DNA of 64,000 nt from Nocardioidaceae bacterium UBA4001 (GCA_002384855.1 DGBP01000003.1:160180-224179), one strand, 5' to 3'; counted from the stretch's first letter, positions 51,164-59,111 are shown. A program made the numbers and translations. Notes: a model not told the origin generated them from the letters alone.

Positions 51164-52756
51164 CTACTGCGGCTGCTCCCCGTGACGACGAAGACCGAAG
51201 GTCACCGCGTCCAGGAGGGCCCCCCACGACGCCTCGATGACATTGTGTCCCACGCCGACGGTGACCCACGACCCGGCCCCGTCGCTGGTCTCGATCAGCA
51301 CCCGGGTCACCGCGTCGGTGCCGTGGCCCTGGTCGAGGATGCGCACCTTGTAGTCGATCAGCTCGAACTTCGCGACCTCCGGGTAGGCCTGGCCGATCGC
51401 CTCGCGCAGCGCCTGGTCCAGGGCGTTGACCGGCCCGTTGCCCTCGGCGGTGGTGATGATCCGGGCGTCTCCGGCACGCAGCTTGATCGTCGCCTCGGAC
51501 ACCGCCTCTCCGCCCGGCTCGGAGTCGGTGATCACGCGCCAGGACTCGACGTCGACGTACGACGGCCGCGCGCCCTCGACCTCCTCGAGGAGCAGCAGCT
51601 CGAAGGACGCGTCCGCCGCCTCGAAGGTGTAGCCGGAGGACTCGAGGTCCTTGACCCGGTTGGTGATCCGCGTGACGAGGTCACGGTCGTCGCCCAGCTC
51701 GAAGCCGAGCTCACGGCCCTTGAGCTCGATGCTGGCGCGGCCCGCCATGTCGGAGACCAGCAGCCTCATGTCGTTGCCGACGAGCAGGGGATCCATGTGC
51801 TGGTAGAGGTTCGGGTCCACCTTGATCGCGCTCGCGTGCAGGCCCGCCTTGTGGGCGAACGCGCTGTGGCCCACGTAGGGCTGGCGCGAGGCGGGTGGGA
51901 AGTTCGTGACCTCCGCGACCGCGTGAGCGATCCTGGTCGCCTCCTTCAGGTGGCCGGTGGGCAGGACCTGCCGGCCGAGCTTGAGCTCGAGGTTCGCGAC
52001 GACGGAGACCAGGTCGGCGTTGCCGGTGCGCTCGCCGTACCCGTTCAACGTCCCCTGCACGTGCGTGGCACCGGCGTCCACGGCGGCCAGGGTGTTGGCC
52101 ACGGCGCAGCCGGTGTCGTTGTGACAGTGGATGCCGACCCGGACCCCGGTCGTGGCGATGACGTCGGCGACCACGTCGGCGACCCACGGCGGCAGCATGC
52201 CGCCGTTGGTGTCGCACAGGGCGGCGACCTCGGCACCGGCCTCGGCCGCCACGCGCAGCACCTCGAGGGAGTAGTCGCGGTTGTCGCGGTAGCCGTCGAA
52301 GAAGTGCTCGGCGTCGAGGAACACCCGCTGCCCCTCTGCGCGCAGGTGCTCGACGGTGTCCCGCACCATCGCGAGGTTCTCCTCGAGCGTCGTGCGCAGG
52401 GCCAGCTCGACGTGCCGGTCGTGGGCCTTGGCGACGAGGGTGACCACCCCGGCGCCGCTGTCGCGCAGCGCCGCCACGAGGGGGTCGTCGGCGGCCTTCA
52501 TGCCCGCCCGTCGGGTCGCCCCGAAGGCCGCGAGCCGGGCGTGACGCAGGTCCAGCTCGGTCTGCGCACGACGGAAGAACTCGGTGTCCTTCGGGTTGGC
52601 GCCGGGCCACCCGCCCTCGATGTAGCCGACGCCGAGCCCGTCGAGCTGCTTGGCGATGGTCAGCTTGTCGGCGACGGAGAGGTTCAGGCCCTCCTGCTGG
52701 GCGCCGTCACGCAGCGTCGTGTCGTAGACGTGGAAGTCACCGGGGGCAGTGCTCAT
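51164..52756 (-). CDS. cimA: Citramalate synthase
   Basis: CimA condenses pyruvate and acetyl-CoA to (R)-citramalate, a threonine-independent route to 2-oxobutyrate and isoleucine. The 530 residues carry YDTTLRDGAQQEGLNLSVADKL, GVRVGIHCHNDTGCAVANTLA with the metal His pair, and HVQGTLNGYGERTGNADL. A C-terminal LeuA-type regulatory domain follows (VEGARPSYVDVESWRV; LIDYKVRILDQGHGTDAVTRV). The length and catalytic pattern fit CimA better than LeuA. ATG 52756 follows GAGG. A leader with three Ile codons and a terminator lie directly upstream. Confidence 0.93.
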   Translation of the reverse strand: MSTAPGDFHVYDTTLRDGAQQEGLNLSVADKLTIAKQLDGLGVGYIEGGWPGANPKDTEFFRRAQTELDLRHARLAAFGATRRAGMKAADDPLVAALRDSGAGVVTLVAKAHDRHVELALRTTLEENLAMVRDTVEHLRAEGQRVFLDAEHFFDGYRDNRDYSLEVLRVAAEAGAEVAALCDTNGGMLPPWVADVVADVIATTGVRVGIHCHNDTGCAVANTLAAVDAGATHVQGTLNGYGERTGNADLVSVVANLELKLGRQVLPTGHLKEATRIAHAVAEVTNFPPASRQPYVGHSAFAHKAGLHASAIKVDPNLYQHMDPLLVGNDMRLLVSDMAGRASIELKGRELGFELGDDRDLVTRITNRVKDLESSGYTFEAADASFELLLLEEVEGARPSYVDVESWRVITDSEPGGEAVSEATIKLRAGDARIITTAEGNGPVNALDQALREAIGQAYPEVAKFELIDYKVRILDQGHGTDAVTRVLIETSDGAGSWVTVGVGHNVIEASWGALLDAVTFGLRRHGEQPQ

Positions 52757-52803
52757 CGTGGTGGTCCTCAGCTGCTGGGGTGTGCGGTCATGACCGCGTC
52801 GGG

Positions 52804-52836
52804 AAACAAAAAGACCTCCCGTGGTCACGAGAGGTC
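52804..52836 (-). terminator. Attenuator terminator before cimA
   Basis: On the minus strand a 10-bp stem (GACCTCTCGT with ACGGGAGGTC, one G-U pair) and a four-base loop, 52836-52813, are followed by TTTTTGTTT. It lies between the leader peptide and the cimA start, 47 bases before the ATG, where a genuine terminator makes sense only as an attenuator. Confidence 0.88.
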
Positions 52837-52861
52837 AGCGCGCCGGGCGAGGCTCGACGCG

Positions 52862-52891
52862 CTAGCTGATAATGATCCGTCCGCTGGTCAC
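52862..52891 (-). CDS. cimA leader peptide with three isoleucine codons
   Basis: GTG ACC AGC GGA CGG ATC ATT ATC AGC TAG encodes MTSGRIIIS. Three consecutive Ile codons, one of them ATT (rare in this GC-rich genome), sit three codons before the end, and 25 bases separate the stop from the terminator stem. No ribosome site with normal spacing precedes the GTG, so the peptide may be translated from a leaderless RNA; a GTG seven codons upstream (52912) is an alternative. Stalling on Ile codons would report isoleucine shortage to cimA. Confidence 0.75.
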   Translation of the reverse strand: MTSGRIIIS

Positions 52892-52960
52892 GCCTCGAGT
52901 GTGCCAGACCACTCCGGCCCGTGGCCGCTGATCTCGCGATGCGGTCGGTGCGACGCCGGG

Positions 52961-54643
52961 TCAGCCGACCAGGCGCCCCAGCATCGTCTCGGACCGCCAC
53001 GGCGGGCCCGGCTGCGGCTCCCAGGTGACGCCCTGGGTGAGGAGCAGGAACGCCGGACCCGCGACGGCGAGGGCGACCACGCCGACTGCGACCCAGCCGG
53101 TCCAGGGCCGCCGGGTCGCCAGCAGGACCGCACGGCGGGTCGGCGTGCGCAGCCGGCGGGCCCCGGGCCCCCACCACGCCGAGAAGGCCAGCGCCGTCCC
53201 CATCACGAGAAGGTGCCCCTCGACCGGGAGCGCGGAGATGAGCAGCCCCAGCCCGACGAGGAACGTCAGCGCCGCCGCCCACACCAGGAGGAGCAGCGTG
53301 CCTCCGGTCGCCACGAGCAGGTACCACGGAGCACTCACGACGGCGAGCGTCGCGTCGTACCACCGGCGGCCGCCGCGGCGCCAGACCCGGTCCTGGGCCG
53401 ACTCCTGCGTCCACGACCAGGTCTGCACCGCGAGCGTGACCACGCCGAACGCAGCCAGGGCGAGGTACGGCGCGAAGGCGAAGCCCACGGCGACCAGCGC
53501 GAAGAGACCGGCGAGGACCAGCCCCCGCTGCACCCGCGGCAGGCCGGCCGGCGGCGGCTGCCACGGAGCGGGCTCCTGGGAGGAGGCCGTCGGAGGGGCG
53601 GGCTGCATGTACGGCCCCCGCGCCGCCTGCTGGACCTGCGGGGGCGCGGGACGTCCCGGCGCGGGGCTCTCGGGCACCGGGTCGAGGCGCCGCGTCGCAG
53701 GAGCCGCGTCGAACACATCGGTCGCGTCGCCGTCGGTGCCGGCCGTGGCCAGGGCGAACGGCATCGTCGGCACGTCCTGGGAGTCGTGCCGTCCTGGCGG
53801 GGCGGCCGGTGACGGAGCCGGTGACACGGCCGGCCGGGGACGTAGGTCGGCGAGCAGCGCCGGCAGCGAGGGCCGCTGCTGCGGGTCAGGCGCGAGCGCC
53901 GAGGCCACCACCGGCAGCAGCTCGGGCGGAACACCGTCGAGGTCGTGCTCGCCCCGCCGGACCCGGTCCATGATCGCCACTGCGGGTCCACGCCCGTACG
54001 GTGGACGGCCGGTCGCGGCGAGCGCCACGGTCGCCGCCCAGGAGTGCACGTCGGAGGCGACGGTGGCGTCGTCGCCGTACAGGATCTCCGGGGCGAGGTA
54101 GCCCGGGGTGCCGAGCAGCCACCCCGTCACGGTGAGCCGGGGGTCCTCGGCGAGCCGGGCGAGACCGAAGTCGATGAGCACCGGCGAGCGCCCCTCGAGC
54201 AGCACGTTGGACGGCTTGATGTCGCGGTGGAGCACGCCGACCGAGTGGACGGCCAGCAGCGCCTCGGCCAGACCGGCGGCGAGGTGGCGGAGGTCGTCGC
54301 CGCCCACCGGTCCGACCTGTCGGACGTGCTGGTGGAGCGATAGGCCCGGCACGTAGCGGGTCGCGATGTAGGGCGTCGGGCCCCAGGGGTCGGCGTCGAG
54401 CACCTCGGCGATGCGTGGGCTGCGCACCCGGCGCATCGAGGCGACCTCACGCGCGAGCCGCTCCCGCCCCTCGTCGTCGCCGACCACGTGCGGTCGCAGC
54501 ACCTTGAGGGCGACCCGAGTGCCGTCGACCCCCTGGCCGAGATGGACGACGCCCATGCCGCCCTCGCCGATCTTGGCGAGGAGGCGGTACGGCCCCACGC
54601 GGAGGTCGGGCGGTGGCGCCTGGTGCGGGCTCGTCGTGCTCAC
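52961..54643 (-). CDS. Membrane-associated serine/threonine protein kinase
   Basis: This is a 560-residue Hanks-type kinase. The N-terminal catalytic domain (residues 18-275) has the P-loop IGEGGMGVVHLG, Lys47 in VALKVLR, HRDIKPSNVLL (Asp141), DFGLARL (Asp158) and GTPGYLAPE. A proline-rich linker (276-370) leads to about five membrane helices rather than the single helix plus PASTA domains of PknB. The C-terminal module (VWRRGGRRWYDATLAVVSAP) is unlike known sensor domains. GTG start at 54643. Its 5' side shows a large hairpin. Confidence 0.92.
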   Translation of the reverse strand: MSTTSPHQAPPPDLRVGPYRLLAKIGEGGMGVVHLGQGVDGTRVALKVLRPHVVGDDEGRERLAREVASMRRVRSPRIAEVLDADPWGPTPYIATRYVPGLSLHQHVRQVGPVGGDDLRHLAAGLAEALLAVHSVGVLHRDIKPSNVLLEGRSPVLIDFGLARLAEDPRLTVTGWLLGTPGYLAPEILYGDDATVASDVHSWAATVALAATGRPPYGRGPAVAIMDRVRRGEHDLDGVPPELLPVVASALAPDPQQRPSLPALLADLRPRPAVSPAPSPAAPPGRHDSQDVPTMPFALATAGTDGDATDVFDAAPATRRLDPVPESPAPGRPAPPQVQQAARGPYMQPAPPTASSQEPAPWQPPPAGLPRVQRGLVLAGLFALVAVGFAFAPYLALAAFGVVTLAVQTWSWTQESAQDRVWRRGGRRWYDATLAVVSAPWYLLVATGGTLLLLVWAAALTFLVGLGLLISALPVEGHLLVMGTALAFSAWWGPGARRLRTPTRRAVLLATRRPWTGWVAVGVVALAVAGPAFLLLTQGVTWEPQPGPPWRSETMLGRLVG

Positions 54644-54691
54644 CGGACCACGGTAACCGGCCGCCGGTCGGTGAGGCGCCCGTCAGGGCCG

Positions 54692-54736
54692 TCGCCGCCC
54701 CGCCGGACGTGCCCTGGAGGTCCGGCGGGGCGGCGA
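54692..54736. repeat. 17-bp inverted repeat in the divergent kinase/MerR spacer
   Basis: Arms 54692-54708 and 54720-54736 are exact complements around an 11-base loop. A smaller dyad CGGGCA/TGCCCG follows near 54765-54781. Neither flanking gene ends here, so it is not an ordinary terminator. It would fall in the 5' leader of the kinase if transcription starts near TTGACA at 54816-54821. Confidence 0.7.
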
Positions 54737-54871
54737 TCGCGTGGGTGCAAGACCCCCCGTTCCGGGCAGCGAATGCCCGTATCCCCCGCAGAAGACAAGT
54801 ACGGAGTCGCCAATATGTCAACTCCTTGTTCTGGGTTTGTCTAATGCTAGTCAGGGTAGGTTGGTCACGAA

Positions 54872-55744
54872 ATGTTCACCATCAAGCAGGCCTCGGCACG
54901 CACCGGGATCCCGGTGGCGACGTTGCGCGCCTGGGAGCGCCGCTACGCCGTGGTCTCGCCCCGGCGGACCGAGAGCGGCTACCGCGTGTACGACGAACGG
55001 ACGCTCGCCACGCTCACTGCCATGCGACGCCTCGTCGACCAGGGCTGGTCCCCTGCGACGGCCGCCGCCGAGGTCGCCGACGGCACCGCCCCTCACGGGC
55101 AGGCCGGCCAGGGCGACCGGCAGCTCGACACCGCCACCGTGCAGCAGCTCACGGACGCGTTCGTCGAGGCCGCCGCCGAGGTGGACGTCGTGGCGGTGGA
55201 GGCCCTGCTCGAGGAGGCGTTCTCGCTCGGCCCGTTCGAGACCGTCGCCGACACGTGGCTGATGCCGACCCTCTGGGCGCTCGGTGAGGCGTGGGCCGGC
55301 GGCCGGGTCGACGTGGCCGGCGAGCACACCGCGAGCCATGCGGTGATGCGCCATCTCTCCCACGCCTTCGGTGCCGCCGCCTCCCGCAGCGGAGGTCCCC
55401 GTGTCGTGGTCGGACTCCCCGCCGGGGCGCACCACGAGCTCGGTGCCCTGGCCTTCGCGACCGCAGCCCGTCGCAAGGGTCTGGGGGTCGTCTACGTGGG
55501 GGCCGACCTCCCCGTGGACAGCTGGCTGCGCGCCGTACGCGCCTTCCCGACGCGGGCCGCGGTCATCACCGTGCCGACCGCGGAGGACCGCGAGCCGGCC
55601 GCCGAAACCGCCCGGAGCCTCCTGCAGGCCAAGGGCGACCTCGTCGTGGCCGCCGGCGGAGGGCACGCCCACGACCTGGCGCCCGGGGTCCTGAGCCTGC
55701 CGCACTCGATCACCGCGGCGGTCGGAGCGCTCGACGCGCGGTGA
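54872..55744 (+). CDS. MerR-family regulator with B12-binding domain (CarH/LitR-like)
   Basis: This is a 290-residue regulator. Residues 1-70 are a MerR winged helix (MFTIKQASARTGIPVATLRAWERRY). Residues 85-170 form a helical bundle containing W141-x9-E151-H152, the W-x9-EH signature that covers the upper face of adenosylcobalamin in CarH/LitR. Residues 175-290 form a Rossmann-type B12 domain with H188-E-L-G191, the axial-ligand position (Glu of ExHxxG is Ala186 here). TAGGTT lies nine bases before the ATG, suggesting a near-leaderless mRNA. It is likely a light- or B12-responsive repressor; no carotenoid genes are adjacent. Confidence 0.88.
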   Translation: MFTIKQASARTGIPVATLRAWERRYAVVSPRRTESGYRVYDERTLATLTAMRRLVDQGWSPATAAAEVADGTAPHGQAGQGDRQLDTATVQQLTDAFVEAAAEVDVVAVEALLEEAFSLGPFETVADTWLMPTLWALGEAWAGGRVDVAGEHTASHAVMRHLSHAFGAAASRSGGPRVVVGLPAGAHHELGALAFATAARRKGLGVVYVGADLPVDSWLRAVRAFPTRAAVITVPTAEDREPAAETARSLLQAKGDLVVAAGGGHAHDLAPGVLSLPHSITAAVGALDAR

Positions 55745-55762
55745 CCCCGGCGGCGACTCGGG

Positions 55763-56869
55763 TCAGAGGACCCGGTGCATCCAGCCGAAGGTGTCCTCGG
55801 CCCGGCCGTACTGGATGTCGACGAGCGCCTGGCGCACCTGCCGGGTTACCGGACCGATGTCGTCGTTGTCGCCGACCTGCCCGCCGTGCCACTTGAGTGT
55901 GCCCACCGGCGTGACCACCGCCGCCGTGCCGCAGGCGAAGACCTCGGTGATCCGGCCCGAGCCGACGCCGTCGCGCCACTCGTCGACGGAGACCTTCCGC
56001 TCCTCGACCTTCCAGCCCAGCTGGCGGCACAGCTCGATGATCGACGAACGCGTGATGCCCTCGAGGATCGTGCCGGACAGCTCCGGAGTCACGATGGTGC
56101 CGTCGTCGTGGACGAAGTAGAGGTTCATCCCGCCGAGCTCCTCGATCCAGCGCCGCTCGACGGCGTCGAGGAAGACGACCTGGTCGCAGCCGTTCTCGCC
56201 GGCCTCCTGCTGCGCGATGAGCGAGCTGGCGTAGTTGCCACCGGTCTTGGCCGCGCCCATGCCCCCCACCGCCGCGCGGGTGTAGTCCTCGCTCAGCCAG
56301 ATGCTGACCGGCCTGACCCCGCCGGGGAAGTAGGCGCCGGCCGGCGAGGCGATCACCATGTACGTGACGTGCCGTGCCGGCCGCACGCCGAGGAACTTCT
56401 CGGAGGCGAACATGAACGGGCGCAGGTAGAGGCTCTTCTCCCCCTCACCCCCGGGCACCCAGCGCTCGTCGGCCTTCACCAGGGCGTCGACCGTGGCGAC
56501 GAAGTCCTGCACCGGCAGCTCGGGCAGGGCGAGCCGGCGTGCGGAGCGGATCATCCGAGCGCCGTTCTCCTCCGGCCGGAACGTCCACACCGAGCCGTCG
56601 GCGTGCCGGTAGGCCTTCATGCCCTCGAAGATCTCCTGCGCGTAGTGCAGGACGGCGGTCGCGGGGTCCAGCGACAACGGGGCGTACTCCGTGACGCGGG
56701 CGTCGTGCCAGCCCGTCTCAGGCGTCCACTCGGCAAGGAGCATGTGATCGGTGAAGTGCACCCCGAAGCCCGGGTTGGCGTGGATCTCGGCCAGCCGGCC
56801 GCGGTCGACCCGCCGGGCGGCGGGAGAGAGCTCGATCTTCAAGGTGGCTTCGGAGGATGCACTGTCCAT
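55763..56869 (-). CDS. ilvE: Branched-chain amino acid aminotransferase
   Basis: IlvE performs the last step (and first catabolic step) for Val, Leu and Ile using PLP. The 368-residue protein, from ATG 56869, has HYAQEIFEGMKAYRHADG, the PLP lysine segment GAAKTGGNYASSLIAQ, VVFLDAVERRWIEELGGMNLYFV and FACGTAAVVTPVG. It follows leuB by 27 bases in the leader-controlled operon. Confidence 0.97.
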   Translation of the reverse strand: MDSASSEATLKIELSPAARRVDRGRLAEIHANPGFGVHFTDHMLLAEWTPETGWHDARVTEYAPLSLDPATAVLHYAQEIFEGMKAYRHADGSVWTFRPEENGARMIRSARRLALPELPVQDFVATVDALVKADERWVPGGEGEKSLYLRPFMFASEKFLGVRPARHVTYMVIASPAGAYFPGGVRPVSIWLSEDYTRAAVGGMGAAKTGGNYASSLIAQQEAGENGCDQVVFLDAVERRWIEELGGMNLYFVHDDGTIVTPELSGTILEGITRSSIIELCRQLGWKVEERKVSVDEWRDGVGSGRITEVFACGTAAVVTPVGTLKWHGGQVGDNDDIGPVTRQVRQALVDIQYGRAEDTFGWMHRVL

Positions 56870-56896
56870 GAGGTGCACGGTACCGGTTTCGCGCGG

Positions 56897-57952
56897 TCAG
56901 CCGGCCAGTCGCCGGACGATCGCGTCGCCGATCTCGGAGGTACGGCGCGCGGCGCCCGCCGTCCGCTCGGCCAGGTCGGACACCACCGCCTCCTCGACCC
57001 TCCGGGCGGCGTCGTCGTGGCCGAGGTGCTCCAGCAGCAGCGCCGCCGAGAGGATGGCCGCCGTGGGGTCGGCCTTCTGCTGCCCGGCGATGTCGGGGGC
57101 CGAGCCGTGCACGGGTTCGAACATGCTGGGGAAGGTCCGGTCCGGGTTGATGTTGCCGCTGGCCGCGAGTCCGATGCCACCGGTGATGGCGGCGGCGAGG
57201 TCGGTGAGGATGTCGCCGAAGAGGTTGTCGGTGACGACCACGTCGAACCGCGCCGGGTCGGTGGTCAGGAAGATCGTGGCCGCGTCGACGTGGAGGTAGT
57301 CCACCTCGACGTCCGGGAACTCCTTGGCGACCTCGGCGACCAGGCGCGACCACACCGCCCCGGCGTGGACGAGGACGTTGGTCTTGTGCACGAGGGTGAG
57401 CTTCCTGCGGGGCCGCTTCGCCGCCCGGGCGAAGGCGTCGCGGACGACCCGCTCCACCCCGAAGGCGGTGTTGACGCTGACCTCGGTGGCGATCTCGGCG
57501 GCGGTGCCGGTCCGCAGCGCGCCCCCGTTGCCGACGTACGGCCCCTCCGTGCCCTCGCGGACCACGACGAAGTCGACCTCACCCGGGTCGGCCAGCGGCG
57601 AGGTCACCCCGGGGAAGATCCGCGAGGGTCGGAGGTTGACGTAGTGGTCGAGCTCGAAACGCAGTCGGAGCAGCAGCCCGCGCTCGAGGATCCCCGGCGG
57701 CAGGTTCGGGTCACCGGGCCTGCCCCCCACTGCGCCGAGCAGGATCGCGTCGTGCTCCTTGATCTCGGCGAGCACGGCGTCGGGGAGCACCTCACCGGTG
57801 GCGAGGTAGCGCTCGGCACCGAGGTCGTAGCGGGTGGACTCGAACTTCACACCGGCCGGGGTCACCTGCTCGAGCACCTTGAGTGCCTCGGCGGTGACCT
57901 CGGGACCGATGCCGTCGCCGGGGACCACGGCGAGCTTCACGGACTGCGTCAT
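56897..57952 (-). CDS. leuB: 3-isopropylmalate dehydrogenase
   Basis: LeuB oxidises 3-isopropylmalate to 2-oxoisocaproate with NAD. The 351 residues begin MTQSVKLAVVPGDGIGPEVTAEA. They show REGTEGPYVGNGG, LTLVHKTNVL, and the signature DNLFGDILTDLAAAITGGIG with catalytic Asp. It starts 11 bases after the 39-residue gene and precedes ilvE. Unlike E. coli it is apart from leuCD (19 kb away). Confidence 0.97.
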   Translation of the reverse strand: MTQSVKLAVVPGDGIGPEVTAEALKVLEQVTPAGVKFESTRYDLGAERYLATGEVLPDAVLAEIKEHDAILLGAVGGRPGDPNLPPGILERGLLLRLRFELDHYVNLRPSRIFPGVTSPLADPGEVDFVVVREGTEGPYVGNGGALRTGTAAEIATEVSVNTAFGVERVVRDAFARAAKRPRRKLTLVHKTNVLVHAGAVWSRLVAEVAKEFPDVEVDYLHVDAATIFLTTDPARFDVVVTDNLFGDILTDLAAAITGGIGLAASGNINPDRTFPSMFEPVHGSAPDIAGQQKADPTAAILSAALLLEHLGHDDAARRVEEAVVSDLAERTAGAARRTSEIGDAIVRRLAG

Positions 57953-57963
57953 GGAGCGCGACT

Positions 57964-58083
57964 CTAGTTGTCGTCGGGGCGCTGGCCGCCGTTGTCCCGC
58001 AGGTCGAGAGCGGTTTGGACCGCGTCGCTGGTCTCGTGGTCGCGGTGCTGGGCGGGGCCCCACTCGGGATACATGTCGTACAT
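57964..58083 (-). CDS. 39-residue protein of unknown function at the head of the leuB-ilvE operon
   Basis: The frame starts MYDMYPEWGPAQHRDHETSD and ends LRDNGGQRPDDN, acidic and highly hydrophilic with aromatic N-terminal residues. GGAG with AAAAGG precedes the ATG at proper spacing. Only 11 bases separate it from leuB. It lies 287 bases after the leader peptide. I do not recognise a family; it could be a small regulator or a translation-coupling cistron. Confidence 0.65.
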   Translation of the reverse strand: MYDMYPEWGPAQHRDHETSDAVQTALDLRDNGGQRPDDN

Positions 58084-58308
58084 GGCCTTTTCTCCAAGGG
58101 ATCGAGGTGCGCCGGGACGGCGCTCGTGTGTCGGTCGGGTGCTGCAGCGGATCGCACGAGGTGGCGTGCGGTGATCTGGTGCAACGCGGCCGTCGGTCTT
58201 CCGACAGCCGGCTCCGCTGCGAGCCGATGAGACTCGATCCTCGAGTGCGGGTCGCGCGTCTGCGAGGGGATCTCTGACGAGGATGCAGGTGATGCGTGCT
58301 TCGTGCTT

Positions 58309-58389
58309 CTCGCCGCGGAGGTTCTTCGTAGGGCCGGACAACGCCGAACTCCGCGGCGAGGTGGCCTTACTTAAGAGGCCTCGCCGCGG
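58309..58389 (-). promoter_or_regulatory. Mutually exclusive hairpins (attenuator-like) before leuB operon
   Basis: In RNA order: segment 1 (58389-58379) lies inside the leader peptide codons, segment 2 (58361-58349) follows, then segment 3 (58320-58309). Segment 2 pairs perfectly with segment 1 over 11 bp or with segment 3 over 12 bp, never both. A further 9-bp stem joins the Phe-Phe-Val codons (58401-58409) to 58322-58330 and closes the 1:2 form. No U-tract follows either hairpin. Confidence 0.75.
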
Positions 58390-58418
58390 CGGCTGATAAG
58401 TACGAAGAAGCTCCGCAT
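58371..58418 (-). CDS. Leader peptide MRSFFVLISRRGEAS upstream of leuB-ilvE
   Basis: A 15-codon frame ATG to TAA with TTC TTC GTA CTT ATC at codons 4-8, i.e. Phe-Phe-Val-Leu-Ile. GTA and CTT are unusual codons in this genome. Val-Leu-Ile are exactly the end products of the pathway encoded downstream. There is no ribosome site, but a good promoter ends about nine bases before the ATG, so the mRNA is probably leaderless or nearly so. Hairpin segments overlap its 3' half. Confidence 0.75.
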   Translation of the reverse strand: MRSFFVLISRRGEAS

Positions 58419-58427
58419 GATGGGCCA

Positions 58428-58457
58428 AGCCTAGGCATGCATCGCAGCGCATGTCCG
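58428..58457 (-). promoter_or_regulatory. Promoter of the leader/leuB/ilvE transcript
   Basis: Minus-strand CGGACA (58452-58457), an 18-base spacer and TAGGCT (58428-58433) lie just upstream of the leader ATG at 58418. Transcription from here would begin within a few bases of the start codon. Confidence 0.6.
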
Positions 58458-58537
58458 CGGTTCGACCGACTCTTTCACCATGTGAGACGACGGGCGGGAT
58501 CGCGGCCCCCTCTCCCGGCTTTGGCACACTGCACCGC

Positions 58538-59104
58538 ATGAGCGCACCCCTCGAGCTGCCCACGCTGGTGAACCGGGCGTTCGACGTCTCCCGCCGCAGC
58601 GGCTACGCCTCGTTCTGCCGCAACGAGACCGGCCGCCTGCTGGCGACGCTGGCTGCGACGTGCACCGGCACGCTGGCGGAGTTCGGCACCGGCTGCGGGG
58701 TGGGCACGGCGTGGCTGCGCAGCGGTATCCGCGGCGAGGCGACGATCCTCAGCGCCGAGCTCGACGCGAGCCTCGCGGAGGCGGCCTCGGAGATCTTCGC
58801 CGACGACCCCCGGGTCGAGGTGGTCGCGGCGGACTGGTCCACGCTGAGCGACCGGGGACCGTTCTCCCTGCTCTTCCTGGACGCCAAGGAGCCCAAGAAC
58901 GGCGGCCCCGACACGATCGTGGACCTCGTCGAGCCCGGAGGCGTGGTCGTCCTCGACGACTTCACCCCCTGCGCCTCCTGGCCGCCGATCTTCGAGGGCC
59001 GGGTCGACGTGCTGCGCGAGCAGTGGCTGACCGACGAGCGCTTCACCACCGTCGAGGTGATGGTCGCCTCCGACGCCGCCGTCCTCGTCGCCGCCAAGCG
59101 CTGA
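58538..59104 (+). CDS. Class I SAM-dependent methyltransferase (O-methyltransferase type)
   Basis: This is a 188-residue enzyme. The SAM-binding loop is LAEFGTGCGVGTAWLRSG, followed by ILSAELDASLAEAASEIF (ribose-binding acidic residue), VEVVAADWSTL and FLDAKEPKNGGPDTIVDL. The VVVLDDFTPCASWPP segment resembles the metal/substrate end of O-methyltransferases, but the family is broad. ATG 58538 begins MSAPLELPTLVNRAF. It is divergent from the leader peptide operon, with only 119 bases between starts. Confidence 0.88.
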   Translation: MSAPLELPTLVNRAFDVSRRSGYASFCRNETGRLLATLAATCTGTLAEFGTGCGVGTAWLRSGIRGEATILSAELDASLAEAASEIFADDPRVEVVAADWSTLSDRGPFSLLFLDAKEPKNGGPDTIVDLVEPGGVVVLDDFTPCASWPPIFEGRVDVLREQWLTDERFTTVEVMVASDAAVLVAAKR

Positions 59105-59111
59105 GACGCCA

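Noticed and set aside
58084..58300. Search for a known riboswitch between the leader and the 39-residue gene
   Set aside because: I saw hairpins but no conserved core of T-box, SAM, TPP or cobalamin elements.
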